Below are positions 1 through 8,329 of a stretch of DNA of 64,000 bases, one piece after another. This DNA is from Pseudomonas azotoformans (GTDB lineage Bacteria; Pseudomonadota; Gammaproteobacteria; Pseudomonadales; Pseudomonadaceae). The notes below the pieces were generated by a model that saw only the letters and a program-made list of their open reading frames with translations, searched no databases and had not been told where the DNA came from. The stretch spans positions 6,200,001 through 6,264,000 of the forward strand of contig NZ_CP014546.1 in the NCBI RefSeq assembly GCF_001579805.1. Reading direction: 5' to 3'. Made by a program: the position numbers and the translations under genes. Position 1 is the stretch's first letter. Each line of letters begins with the position of its first letter.

Positions 1-381
1 GTGATGGAGGTTGATCGGCACACCAGGGTCACGAAACAGTGCCAGGGTTCGATCCATCAGGTTGTCGACCTGGCGCGCGGGCTGCGGCGGTAGCGGCTCG
101 CGAAACAGCAGGGTGTCCGGGTCCAGGGCAAACGCTTCGCGCAAGGCGTGGCGGATCACCGAGAGAATGCGCGGCGCCCGCCCTGCCAGCTCACCCAACT
201 GTTTTGTGGTGTGCAGATAGCGCGCCTGGGTGGCATGCCACTGATTGATCGAGCGACTGGGCTGGGCCGCGCTGTCCAGGCGCCGCGTCAACCGCGTGCG
301 AATCGCCGTCAGGCGTTCGTCCTGGGTAATGTCAGGGTCGTCGAAATCAAAGGGCGCAGGATCGGGTGTTTCGGTGCTCAT
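1..381 (-). CDS. N-terminal part of a large hypothetical protein (possibly DUF6543/dermonecrotic-toxin-like), cut by window edge
   Basis: The minus-strand frame opens with ATG at 381 (MSTETPDPAPF) and stays open for 127 codons to base 1, so the gene continues outside the window. The visible part is soluble, starts with an acidic Pro/Asp-rich stretch, and has no signal peptide or membrane segment. Segments such as NQWHATQARYLHTTKQLGEL followed by a leucine-rich helical stretch recall the N-termini of very large Pseudomonas proteins with DUF6543/dermonecrotic-toxin-like domains. This is a recollection of style, not a motif match. No strong ribosome binding site was seen. The family assignment is tentative; the existence of a gene is more secure, because the downstream features respect its boundary. 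Confidence 0.5.
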   Translation of the reverse strand, partial: MSTETPDPAPFDFDDPDITQDERLTAIRTRLTRRLDSAAQPSRSINQWHATQARYLHTTKQLGELAGRAPRILSVIRHALREAFALDPDTLLFREPLPPQPARQVDNLMDRTLALFRDPGVPINLHH

Positions 382-460
382 GGCGGCATCTTCACGGCTG
401 AAAAAAAACCGAGCCTAGGTAATCACCGTTTTGTCGGTGCGTTACATAAGTGCCAGACGA

Positions 461-485
461 AAAAAAGCCCGCAGTGTGGGCGGGC
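461..485 (-). terminator. Rho-independent terminator of uraH
   Basis: A GCCCGC/GCGGGC stem (467-472 with 480-485) closes a seven-base loop. Read on the minus strand it is followed by seven T residues, the classic intrinsic terminator layout. It lies about 45 bases past the uraH stop codon. Confidence 0.8.
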
Positions 486-528
486 GAAAAACCAACGAAG
501 AGCTTTGGGGGTGTGAAGCGAGGTGACG

Positions 529-882
529 CTAGCTACCGCGATAGGTGGAGTAGCTGTAGGGCGAAATAAGGAGCGGGACGTGGTAGTGATCCTGTTCGGC
601 GCTGATGCCGAAGCGCAGAACCACTACATCCAGGAAGGCCGGTTCGGGCAGCTGCACACCACGGGCGCGGTAGTAGTCACCGGCGCTGAATTGCAGTTGG
701 TACACGCCGCTGCGGTAATCATCGTCTTGCAACAAGGGCGCGTCGCAGCGGCCGTCGCTGTTGGTCAGCGTGGTGGCGACCAGTTCCAGCTGCGCGCCTT
801 CAACGCGATACAGCTCAACCTTGATCGCGCTGCCGGGGCAGCCATGTGCGGCATCCAAAACGTGTGTGGTCAAACGTCCCAT
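529..882 (-). CDS. uraH: 5-hydroxyisourate hydrolase
   Basis: This 117-residue transthyretin-like enzyme hydrolyses 5-hydroxyisourate, the unstable product of urate oxidation, to OHCU. The length fits the family. It begins GRLTTHVLDAAHGCPG, carrying the conserved histidine near the N-terminus, and ends in SPYSYSTYRGS, the C-terminal Y-R-G-S tetrapeptide that separates HIU hydrolases from vertebrate transthyretin. There is no signal peptide, so it should be cytoplasmic. It is divergent from puuE-uraD-alc-allA-puuD, which encode the flanking steps of the same pathway, and is followed by a strong terminator. Probable co-regulation is discussed under the intergenic region. Confidence 0.95.
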   Translation of the reverse strand: MGRLTTHVLDAAHGCPGSAIKVELYRVEGAQLELVATTLTNSDGRCDAPLLQDDDYRSGVYQLQFSAGDYYRARGVQLPEPAFLDVVVLRFGISAEQDHYHVPLLISPYSYSTYRGS

Positions 883-1227
883 GGCGTCTACGCGCCTCCC
901 GTAGTCAGTAGAAGAGTGATCCGCACTTTTTCAGGGCAGCGAAAAAGCCGGCGATGACTGATTAAGACACTTTTTAAAAAAATTGTACACAATAAAAATC
1001 ACAAACCTTTGAAGTCTCCCGGCGCCATTGCTTAATGGAGCAATCGGCCAGTCATCCTTGCTTTTAAACGACCTTTTGTCCATTAGCTGACCAACCAGGC
1101 AAGTTTCTTGCTACACCAGTCATCTAGAGCCTTGCAGAAAAAATGCAGAAATGTAGGCTTACAAAGTGCGCGATAAGTTGTATACAATCACTCATCGCTA
1201 ACACGACGAACAAGAAGGAAGACTGCA
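883..1227. promoter_or_regulatory. Divergent uraH/puuE promoter region with paired TTGTATACAA-type operators
   Basis: This 345-bp gap holds no convincing gene. It is AT-rich and contains two closely related ten-base sites, TTGTACACAA at 983-992 and the perfect palindrome TTGTATACAA at 1178-1187. One lies near each divergent gene. Such palindromes are typical of GntR-type repressors, but the regulator is not in the window. The puuE-proximal copy lies 40 bases before the puuE start, where a repressor could block transcription. Confidence 0.55.
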
Positions 1228-2154
1228 GTGAGCGCTGACTACCCACGCGACCTGATCGGTTACGGCAGTAACCCTCCTCACCCCCACTGGCCGGGCAAGG
1301 CGCGTATTGCGCTGTCTTTCGTACTCAACTACGAAGAAGGTGGCGAGCGCAATATCCTGCACGGCGACAAAGAATCTGAAGCCTTCCTGTCGGAAATGGT
1401 TTCGGCCCAGCCGCTGCAAGGCGCACGCAACATGAGCATGGAGTCACTGTACGAGTACGGCAGCCGTGCCGGCGTGTGGCGCATCCTCAAGTTATTCAAA
1501 GAATTCGATATCCCGCTGACCATCTTCGCCGTGGCCATGGCCGCCCAGCGTCATCCGGATGTAATCCGCGCGATGGTCGAGGCCGGTCATGAGATCTGCA
1601 GCCACGGCTACCGCTGGATCGACTACCAGTACATGGACGAGGCCCAGGAACGCGAGCACATGCTCGAAGCCATCCGCATCCTCACCGAGCTGACCGGCGA
1701 ACGCCCACTGGGCTGGTACACCGGCCGCACCGGCCCGAATACGCGCCGCTTGGTGATGGAGGAAGGTGGCTTTCTCTACGACTGCGACACCTACGACGAC
1801 GACCTGCCCTATTGGGAACCCAACAACCCCACCGGCAAGCCGCACCTGGTGATCCCCTACACCCTGGACACCAACGACATGCGCTTCACCCAGGTGCAGG
1901 GCTTCAACAAGGGCGATGACTTTTTCGAATACCTCAAAGACGCGTTCGACGTGCTCTACGCCGAAGGCTTGGATGCACCGAAGATGCTTTCCATCGGCCT
2001 GCACTGCCGCCTGATCGGCCGCCCGGCACGCCTGGCGTCGTTGAAACGCTTCATTGAATACGTCAAAGGTCACGAACAGGTGTGGTTCACTCGCCGCGTG
2101 GATATTGCCCGTCACTGGCATGACACCCACCCTTTCAAGGGAGCCGCCAAATGA
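1228..2154 (+). CDS. puuE: Allantoinase PuuE (polysaccharide-deacetylase fold)
   Basis: This 308-residue protein hydrolyses allantoin to allantoate. It belongs to the carbohydrate-esterase-4/polysaccharide deacetylase superfamily rather than to the classical amidohydrolase AllB. Visible hallmarks are the N-terminal YGSNPPHPHWPGKARIALSFVLNYEEGGE stretch, given here as two motifs (YGSNPPHPHWPG and FVLNYEEGGE), the HEICSHGYRWIDYQ motif and GWYTGRTGPNTRRL. The start is GTG at 1228 with an AAGGAAGA ribosome site just upstream. Its stop overlaps the ATG of uraD by four bases, which implies translational coupling. It opens the plus-strand urate operon. Confidence 0.95.
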   Translation: MSADYPRDLIGYGSNPPHPHWPGKARIALSFVLNYEEGGERNILHGDKESEAFLSEMVSAQPLQGARNMSMESLYEYGSRAGVWRILKLFKEFDIPLTIFAVAMAAQRHPDVIRAMVEAGHEICSHGYRWIDYQYMDEAQEREHMLEAIRILTELTGERPLGWYTGRTGPNTRRLVMEEGGFLYDCDTYDDDLPYWEPNNPTGKPHLVIPYTLDTNDMRFTQVQGFNKGDDFFEYLKDAFDVLYAEGLDAPKMLSIGLHCRLIGRPARLASLKRFIEYVKGHEQVWFTRRVDIARHWHDTHPFKGAAK

Positions 2155-2666
2155 CTGCGTTCCAGACCCTGAAACCCTCGACCCTGAGCCGCGACGAATT
2201 CGTCGCAGCCTTCGCCGATATCTACGAACATTCGCCATGGGTGGCCGAAAAGGCCTTCGACCTGGGCCAGGATGCTTCGATCGACCAGATCGAAACCCTG
2301 CACCAGCGCATGAGCGACATCCTGTTGAGCGCCGATCATGCCAGCCAGCTGGCCCTGATCAACGCTCACCCGGACCTGGCCGGCAAAGCTGCCGTCCAGG
2401 GCCAACTCACCCAAGCCAGCACTGATGAACAGGCTGGCGCGGGGATTCACCAATGCACGGCCGAAGAGTTTTCTCGCTTCACCGAGCTGAACGATGCCTA
2501 CAAGGCCAAGTTCAAGTTTCCCTTCATCATGGCGGTAAAAGGCAGCAACCGGCACCAGATCCTGGCCGCATTCGAAACGCGCATCCACAACTCGGTGGAC
2601 ACCGAGTTCAAGTGTGCACTGGCCGAGATCAACAAGATCGCGTTGTTCCGCTTACTGACCCTCTAA
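2151..2666 (+). CDS. uraD: 2-oxo-4-hydroxy-4-carboxy-5-ureidoimidazoline (OHCU) decarboxylase
   Basis: This 171-residue cytoplasmic enzyme decarboxylates OHCU to S-allantoin, directly after HIU hydrolase. Family features are [25 protein letters not shown] near the N-terminus (motif core YEHSPWVAE), [13 protein letters not shown] carrying the catalytic histidine region, and [20 protein letters not shown], whose core is FIMAVKG. It overlaps puuE by four bases and is followed 41 bases later by allantoicase, so it sits inside one transcription unit. Length and motifs are complete. Confidence 0.95.
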   Translation: MTAFQTLKPSTLSRDEFVAAFADIYEHSPWVAEKAFDLGQDASIDQIETLHQRMSDILLSADHASQLALINAHPDLAGKAAVQGQLTQASTDEQAGAGIHQCTAEEFSRFTELNDAYKAKFKFPFIMAVKGSNRHQILAAFETRIHNSVDTEFKCALAEINKIALFRLLTL

Positions 2667-2707
2667 ACGACCATCCCCAGCCACTCTCTTTAAGGCAGAC
2701 AAGAAGA

Positions 2708-3703
2708 ATGAAAGCTTACGCCGTACCTTTCGAAAAGTTCGTCAACCTGGCCGACGCCCGCCTGGGCACCAAGATCATTTCCGTCACCGATGACTGGTTC
2801 GCCGACGCCAACCGCCTGTTCCAGCCGACCCCGGCCGTGTGGAAGGAGGGCGTTTTCGATGACAACGGCAAGTGGATGGACGGCTGGGAGTCGCGCCGCA
2901 AGCGCTTCGAAGGCTACGACAGCGCTGTGATCCGCCTGGGTGTGCCGGGCAGCATCAAAGGCGTGGACATCGACACTTCATTCTTCACCGGCAACTTCCC
3001 GCCGTCGGCTTCCCTGGAAGCCTGCTTCCTGGCTTCGGGCGAGCCGGATGACAACACCCAGTGGGTGGAAGTGCTGTCGGCCGTCGAGCTGCAAGGCAAC
3101 AGCCACCACTACCACGAGATCAACAACGACCAGGCATTCAGCCACCTGCGTTTCAACATCTACCCGGATGGCGGCGTGGCCCGTCTGCGTGTGTACGGCG
3201 TGCCGTTCCGCGACTGGTCCTCGGTGGGCGACAACGAACAGGTCGACCTGGCTGCTGCACTCAACGGTGGTCGCGCCCTGGCGTGCTCCGATGAACACTT
3301 CGGGCGCATGAGCAACATCCTCAACCCAGGCCGTGGCATCAACATGGGCGACGGCTGGGAAACCGCGCGTCGTCGTACACCAGGCAATGACTGGGTGATC
3401 GTCGCCCTGGGCCATCCGGGCGAGATCGAGAAAATCATCGTCGACACCCTGCACTTCAAGGGCAACTACCCGGACACCTGCTCAATCCAAGGCGCTTTCG
3501 TGAAAGGCGGCACCGACAGCCAGATCGAAACCCAATCGCTGTTCTGGCGCGAACTGCTGCCGGCGCAGAAGCTGGAAATGCACGCTGAACACACCTTCGC
3601 AGAGCAGATCAAGGCACTGGGGCCGATTACCCACATCCGCTTGAATGTGTTCCCGGATGGCGGTGTGAGCCGCCTGCGGGTCCTGGGCAAGGTCGCCAAG
3701 TAA
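2708..3703 (+). CDS. alc: Allantoicase
   Basis: This 331-residue allantoate amidinohydrolase splits allantoate into ureidoglycolate and urea. Two homologous halves are visible: each has a D-x-W-E-(S/T)-x-R-R core ([13 protein letters not shown] and [14 protein letters not shown]), a G-N-(F/Y)-P segment ([11 protein letters not shown] and [10 protein letters not shown]) and an R-x-N-x-(Y/F)-P-D-G-G-V motif. This duplication is characteristic of allantoicase. The reading frame is open further upstream, but the chosen ATG at 2708 gives the family N-terminus [15 protein letters not shown] and has AAGAAG just before it. A REP-type palindrome separates it from allA. Confidence 0.95.
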   Translation: MKAYAVPFEKFVNLADARLGTKIISVTDDWFADANRLFQPTPAVWKEGVFDDNGKWMDGWESRRKRFEGYDSAVIRLGVPGSIKGVDIDTSFFTGNFPPSASLEACFLASGEPDDNTQWVEVLSAVELQGNSHHYHEINNDQAFSHLRFNIYPDGGVARLRVYGVPFRDWSSVGDNEQVDLAAALNGGRALACSDEHFGRMSNILNPGRGINMGDGWETARRRTPGNDWVIVALGHPGEIEKIIVDTLHFKGNYPDTCSIQGAFVKGGTDSQIETQSLFWRELLPAQKLEMHAEHTFAEQIKALGPITHIRLNVFPDGGVSRLRVLGKVAK

Positions 3704-3714
3704 GCGGTGAACCC

Positions 3715-3744
3715 TGTGGCGAGGGAGCTTGCTCCCTCGCCACA
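3715..3744. repeat. REP-type palindrome
   Basis: TGTGGCGAGGGAGC (3715-3728), a TT loop and its exact complement (3731-3744) form a perfect 14-bp hairpin between alc and allA. This is typical of intergenic palindromes in the P. fluorescens group and may protect or end the upstream transcript. Confidence 0.75.
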
Positions 3745-3784
3745 AAAGCACAACCAACAACAGCATTCGGATAAGAAGACAGCC

Positions 3785-4288
3785 ATGCGCACACTGATGA
3801 TCGAACCCCTGACCAAAGAAGCCTTCGCCCCTTTCGGAGACGTTATCGAAACCGATGGCAGCGATCACTTCATGATCAACAATGGGTCGACCATGCGCTT
3901 CCACAAGCTGGCAACGGTGGAAACCGCCAAGCCTGAGGACAACGCCATCATCAGCATCTTCCGCGCCGACGCGCAGGACATGCCGCTGACTGTGTGCATG
4001 CTGGAACGACACCCGCTGGGCAGCCAGGCTTTCATTCCGCTGCTTGGCAACCCCTTTCTGATCGTGGTCGCGCCACTTGGCGATGAACCTGTATCGGGCT
4101 TGGTCCGCGCCTTCGTTACCAACGGCAGGCAGGGCATTAATTACCATCGCGGCGTCTGGCACCACCCGGTGCTGACGATCGAAAAGCGGGATGACTTCCT
4201 GGTGGTTGATCGCAGTGGCACAGGCAATAACTGCGATGAGCATTTTTTCAAAGAGGATGAGCGTTTGATCCTCGCCCCCCACCAATAA
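3785..4288 (+). CDS. allA: Ureidoglycolate lyase
   Basis: This 167-residue enzyme converts ureidoglycolate to glyoxylate and urea and so completes allantoin breakdown. It begins MRTLMIEPLTKEAFAPFGDV, carries MLERHPLGSQAFIPL (the conserved H-P-x-x-S-Q-x-F-I-P core) and GINYHRGVWHHPVLTI, which supplies metal-binding histidines of the cupin fold. The ATG at 3785 is preferred over the upstream in-frame extension because the latter would translate the REP palindrome. Its position between alc and the urate oxidase gene fits the pathway. It is close to the length of the E. coli family member. Confidence 0.93.
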   Translation: MRTLMIEPLTKEAFAPFGDVIETDGSDHFMINNGSTMRFHKLATVETAKPEDNAIISIFRADAQDMPLTVCMLERHPLGSQAFIPLLGNPFLIVVAPLGDEPVSGLVRAFVTNGRQGINYHRGVWHHPVLTIEKRDDFLVVDRSGTGNNCDEHFFKEDERLILAPHQ

Positions 4289-4339
4289 GAGAAGGTCTGA
4301 TCACCCGACAACAAGGGTGACAGGCGAGAGGTAAAGACT

Positions 4340-5641
4340 GTGGAAGCACATTTGATGGAATGGCTGAACCTGAGCGTGCGCTGGGTTCACATGATCACGG
4401 GCGTCGCGTGGATCGGCGCTTCTTTCTACTTCGTCTGGCTGGAAAACAACCTCAATCGCGTCAACCCCAAGAGCGGCCTGGCCGGTGACTTGTGGGCGAT
4501 CCACGGTGGCGGTATCTACCACTTGGAAAAATACAAACTGGCCCCGCCAACCATGCCGGACAACCTGCACTGGTTCAAATGGGAAGCCTACTTCACCTGG
4601 ATGTCGGGCATTGCGCTGCTGTGCGTGGTGTTCTACTGGAACCCGACCTTGTACCTGCTGGCTCCGGGCAGCAGCCTCAGTGGTCCGGAAGGCGTGTTGC
4701 TGGGCATTGGCTCACTGTTCGCCGGCTGGTTCATCTACTCCTTCCTCTGCGACTCGGCCCTGGGCAAGCGCCCTGCCCTGCTCGGTTTCATCCTGTTCGT
4801 GCTGTTGATTGCCGCCGCGTACGGCTTCAGCAAAGTGTTCAGCGGCCGTGGCGCCTACCTGCACGTGGGTGCAGTGATCGGCACCATCATGGTCGGTAAC
4901 GTGTTCCGCATCATCATGCCGGCGCAACGCGCGTTGGTGGCGGCGATCGCGGAGAACCGCACGCCGGACCCGGCACTGCCGGCCAAGGGCTTGCTGCGTT
5001 CGCGCCACAACAACTACTTCACCTTGCCGGTGCTGTTCATCATGATCAGCAACCACTTCCCGAGCACCTACGGCAGCCAATACAACTGGCTGATCCTGGC
5101 CGGTATCGCGGTGGCGGCCGTGTTGGTACGGCATTATTTCAACACCCGTCACAACAGCCAGAAGTATGCGTGGACCTTACCGGTAGGCGCGTTGGCGATG
5201 ATCAGCCTGGCCTACGTCACCGGACCAAAACCGGTGTCGACTTCGCCAGAAGTCGCCAAGGCGCCTGCCGCCATCGAGTATCAGCCATTGCCGGAAACGG
5301 CGTTGGGCGGTGGCTTGAAACCTGCTGTGCCTGCCGCACCCGCCGCTCCTACGGCTGAACCGGTACCGGCCCAGGCCAGCACGGATTTCGGCCAGGTACA
5401 CAGCGTGATCGAGCAGCGCTGCACCGTGTGCCATTCGGCCAAGCCCACCAGCCCGCTGTTCAGCACCGCGCCGGCCGGAGTGATGTTTGATACACCGGCC
5501 CAGATCCAGCAACAGGCCGCGCGTATTCAAGCGCAGGCCGTGGCGAGCCAGATCATGCCGTTGGGCAACATCACCCAGATGACCCAGCAGGAACGGGATT
5601 TGATCGGCACCTGGATCAACCAAGGAGCCCGTACTAACTAA
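4340..5641 (+). CDS. puuD: Membrane-bound urate oxidase with C-terminal cytochrome c domain (PuuD)
   Basis: This 433-residue protein fits the PuuD type of urate hydroxylase, which replaces soluble uricase in many proteobacteria. It starts with GTG at 4340, with a GAGAGG ribosome site eight bases earlier. Hydrophobic segments fill roughly residues 10-300, including RWVHMITGVAWIGASFYFVW and several later helices. An Ala/Pro-rich linker (about 315-350) leads to a small c-type cytochrome domain with one haem site, RCTVCHSAKP, and a likely distal ligand in ASQIMPLGNITQMT. Urate oxidation can thus feed electrons to the respiratory chain instead of making hydrogen peroxide. It supplies the first reaction of the operon. 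Confidence 0.92.
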   Translation: MEAHLMEWLNLSVRWVHMITGVAWIGASFYFVWLENNLNRVNPKSGLAGDLWAIHGGGIYHLEKYKLAPPTMPDNLHWFKWEAYFTWMSGIALLCVVFYWNPTLYLLAPGSSLSGPEGVLLGIGSLFAGWFIYSFLCDSALGKRPALLGFILFVLLIAAAYGFSKVFSGRGAYLHVGAVIGTIMVGNVFRIIMPAQRALVAAIAENRTPDPALPAKGLLRSRHNNYFTLPVLFIMISNHFPSTYGSQYNWLILAGIAVAAVLVRHYFNTRHNSQKYAWTLPVGALAMISLAYVTGPKPVSTSPEVAKAPAAIEYQPLPETALGGGLKPAVPAAPAAPTAEPVPAQASTDFGQVHSVIEQRCTVCHSAKPTSPLFSTAPAGVMFDTPAQIQQQAARIQAQAVASQIMPLGNITQMTQQERDLIGTWINQGARTN

Positions 5642-5650
5642 CGATGTCCT

Positions 5651-5697
5651 GTAGTGAGCGGGCTTGCCCCGCGCTGGGGGGCAAGCCCGCTCACTAC
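5651..5697. repeat. REP-type palindrome
   Basis: A perfect 20-bp inverted repeat (5651-5670 with 5678-5697) around a seven-base loop follows puuD. Its core GCGGGCTTGCCCC is the common P. fluorescens REP sequence seen again at 18494-18507. Confidence 0.85.
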
Positions 5698-5757
5698 AAA
5701 AGCTCCCCGCTACACAATTGTTGAAACAACAAAAATAAAAAAGATCCGAGGTGTTGC

Positions 5758-7104
5758 ATGACCGAGTTAGCCGAACCGCAGATTCCTGCCGCGCCCGCCA
5801 TGGTGCGGCTGCCCCTCTTGCAACTGATTCTGGTAGGCCTGCAACACGTCTTGCTGATGTACGGCGGCGCCGTCGCCGTGCCCCTGATCATTGGCCAGGC
5901 CGCCGGCTTGAGCCGTGAAGAAATCGCATTCCTGATTAACGCCGACCTGCTGGTGGCCGGTATCGCCACCATGGTGCAGTCGTTCGGCATCGGCCCGGTG
6001 GGCATTCGCATGCCGGTGATGATGGGCGCCAGCTTCGCCGCCGTCGGCAGCATGGTCGCGATGGCCGGCATGCCGGGCATCGGCTTGCAGGGAATCTTCG
6101 GCGCGACCATCGCCGCCGGGTTCTTCGGCATGCTCATCGCGCCCTTCATGTCCAAGGTCGTGCGCTTTTTCCCGCCATTGGTGACCGGCACCGTGATCAC
6201 CGCAATTGGCCTGTCGCTGTTCCCCGTGGCCGTGAACTGGGCCGGAGGCGGCAGTGCTGCCGCCACATTCGGCTCACCGATCTACCTGGCAATTGCCGCA
6301 CTGGTACTCGCCACCATCCTGCTGATCAACCGCTTCATGCGCGGCTTCTGGGTGAATATCTCGGTGCTGATCGGCATGGGCCTGGGCTACGCCTTGTGCG
6401 GTACGCTCGGCATGGTCGACCTGAGTGGCCTAGCCATGGCGCCGTGGGTGCAGGTGGTGACGCCGCTGCACTTCGGCATGCCCAAGTTCGAGTTGGCGCC
6501 GATCCTGTCGATGTGCCTGGTGGTGGTGATCATCTTTGTCGAGTCCACCGGAATGTTTCTCGCCCTGGGCAAGATCACCGGCCAGGATGTCACGCCGAAG
6601 ATGCTGCGCCGTGGCCTGCTGTGTGATGCCGGCGCGTCGTTCTTCGCCGGTTTCTTCAACACCTTCACCCACTCCTCGTTCGCCCAGAACATCGGCCTGG
6701 TGCAGATGACCGGCGTGCGTTGCCGCTCGGTGACGATCATGGCCGGGGTCTTCCTGATTGTGCTGAGCCTGTTGCCCAAGGCCGCCTACCTGGTGGCGTC
6801 GATACCACCAGCGGTGCTGGGCGGCGCGGCCATCGCCATGTTTGGCATGGTGGCGGCGACTGGGATCAAGATCCTGCAGGAAGCCGACATCGCCGACCGT
6901 CGCAACCAGTTGCTGGTGGCAGTGAGTATCGGCATGGGCCTGATCCCCGTGGTGCGCCCGGAGTTCTTCGCGCAGCTACCGCTGTGGATGAGCCCGATTA
7001 CCCACAGTGGCATCGCCATGGCCACGCTCAGCGCGTTGTCGCTGAATATCCTGTTCAACATTCTCGGTGGCGCTGAACGCCCTGAAGTCGCTCATACGCA
7101 TTGA
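5758..7104 (+). CDS. NCS2-family purine (urate/xanthine) permease
   Basis: This 448-residue inner-membrane transporter belongs to the nucleobase-cation symporter 2 family. Hydrophobic helices span almost the whole chain. Visible signatures are LVGLQHVLLMYGGAVAVPL (core QHVLLMYGGAVAVP) near the N-terminus, FVESTGMFLALGKI, and the NAT signature region AQNIGLVQMTGVRCRSV, which helps set substrate choice. It lies directly downstream of the urate oxidase gene, so urate or xanthine is the likely substrate (inferred from context). The precise substrate cannot be read from sequence. The ATG at 5758 follows a weak GAGG at 5748-5751. Confidence 0.9.
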   Translation: MTELAEPQIPAAPAMVRLPLLQLILVGLQHVLLMYGGAVAVPLIIGQAAGLSREEIAFLINADLLVAGIATMVQSFGIGPVGIRMPVMMGASFAAVGSMVAMAGMPGIGLQGIFGATIAAGFFGMLIAPFMSKVVRFFPPLVTGTVITAIGLSLFPVAVNWAGGGSAAATFGSPIYLAIAALVLATILLINRFMRGFWVNISVLIGMGLGYALCGTLGMVDLSGLAMAPWVQVVTPLHFGMPKFELAPILSMCLVVVIIFVESTGMFLALGKITGQDVTPKMLRRGLLCDAGASFFAGFFNTFTHSSFAQNIGLVQMTGVRCRSVTIMAGVFLIVLSLLPKAAYLVASIPPAVLGGAAIAMFGMVAATGIKILQEADIADRRNQLLVAVSIGMGLIPVVRPEFFAQLPLWMSPITHSGIAMATLSALSLNILFNILGGAERPEVAHTH

Positions 7105-7540
7105 TTCCTTCGTTCAAACAAAAACAATAACGAAACGGGAATAACCACATGCACACCCTTCACCTGGGGCCGGCCACAAGCCGTGCCCCATTCTCGCCCC
7201 ACGCGCTCTTTAACAGCGCACTTGAGCCACGGCATAAGAGCCAGTATTCTCCGCGCCCGCTCGAATCGACTCAAAAAAAAACAGCGAATGTAAAAGCTGA
7301 CTGCAAGGCCAACTTATCCCGGCCTTATGTCTGCGGCCAAAGTGCGCAAAAGTCCTCTGAATTCGACTGCATCCGATGCAGCCGACGGGGATTTTTTGGC
7401 TTTTTAAACACCTTGGCGCAGCTCTTGCTAAAAGCACTAAAGCTGACCGAACAGACGATTTTTGCAGCGAACCAAAAGGCGCCACACCAGAGCGCCTGCG
7501 TAGAAGAAAAACCATAAAACTTTAACTCGGGAGCAACCGA
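7105..7540. promoter_or_regulatory. Leader region between permease and Tsx-like genes
   Basis: This 436-bp stretch contains no gene I can support; a 122-codon frame from 7149 lacks family features and typical codon use. A perfect hairpin CTGCAT-CCG-ATGCAG occupies 7367-7381, and a T-rich run lies at 7391-7407. This could act as a terminator or attenuator ahead of the porin gene. A clear ribosome site (GGGAGC) precedes 7541. Confidence 0.4.
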
Positions 7541-8326
7541 ATGAAACCTATGTTCAAAGGCCTGATGCTGGCGGGATCCCTGCTGGCCGGTGGCCAAGCC
7601 GTGGCCGGTGACCTGTTGCAGTGGCAGAACAACAGCCTGACTTACCTGTGGGGCAAGAGCTTTACCGTCAACCCGCAGATCCAACAAACCGTCACGTTCG
7701 AACATGCCGATGCGTGGAAGTATGGCGACAACTTTATCTTCGTCGACCGCATCTTTTACAACGGCAAGGAAGACGGCAACGTCGGCCCCAGTACTTATTA
7801 CGGTGAAATAAGCCCGCGCCTGTCGTTCGGCAAGATCTTTGATAAAGACCTGTCGTTTGGCCCGATCAAAGACGTGCTGCTGGCATTCACTTACGAGTTT
7901 GGCGAAGGCGATAACGAGTCGTACCTGCTCGGCCCAGGCTTTGACCTGAACATCCCCGGCTTCGACTACTTCCAGTTGAACTTCTACCAGCGCCAGACCG
8001 AAGGCAATCGTCCGGGTGACGGCGTCTGGCAGATTACTCCGGTCTGGTCCTACACCATCCCGGTGGGCAACTCCGACGTGTTGATCGACGGCTTCATGGA
8101 CTGGGTCACGGACAACGACAAGAACGCCCGTGGCACCTACCACGCCAACCTGCACTTCAACCCACAGGTCAAATATGACCTGGGTAAAGCGCTGCATTGG
8201 GGTGACAAGCAGCTGTATGTCGGCTTCGAATACGACTACTGGAAGAACAAGTACGGGATCGAAGATTCGGGCGCGTTCAAGACTAACCAGGACACCGCGA
8301 GCTTCCTGGTCAAGTATCACTTCTGA
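7541..8326 (+). CDS. Tsx/OmpK-family nucleoside-channel outer membrane protein
   Basis: This 261-residue protein has a signal peptide (MKPMFKGLMLAGSLLAGGQAVA, cleavage expected near residue 22) and a mature part rich in alternating aromatic/polar beta-strands. It ends in the aromatic residue typical of outer-membrane barrels (VKYHF). Segments such as LTYLWGKSFTVNPQIQQTVT and EYDYWKNKYGI match the nucleoside-specific Tsx/OmpK style. Placed after a purine permease and the urate genes, it probably admits nucleosides or urate through the outer membrane; that substrate is inferred. It ends three bases before the convergent patatin gene. Confidence 0.85.
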   Translation: MKPMFKGLMLAGSLLAGGQAVAGDLLQWQNNSLTYLWGKSFTVNPQIQQTVTFEHADAWKYGDNFIFVDRIFYNGKEDGNVGPSTYYGEISPRLSFGKIFDKDLSFGPIKDVLLAFTYEFGEGDNESYLLGPGFDLNIPGFDYFQLNFYQRQTEGNRPGDGVWQITPVWSYTIPVGNSDVLIDGFMDWVTDNDKNARGTYHANLHFNPQVKYDLGKALHWGDKQLYVGFEYDYWKNKYGIEDSGAFKTNQDTASFLVKYHF

Positions 8327-8329
8327 CCG

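Noticed and set aside
7149..7517. 122-codon frame in the leader before the Tsx-like gene
   Set aside because: It has a CGGGA near its ATG, but its codon use is atypical, it spans the hairpin and T-run, and it matches no family.
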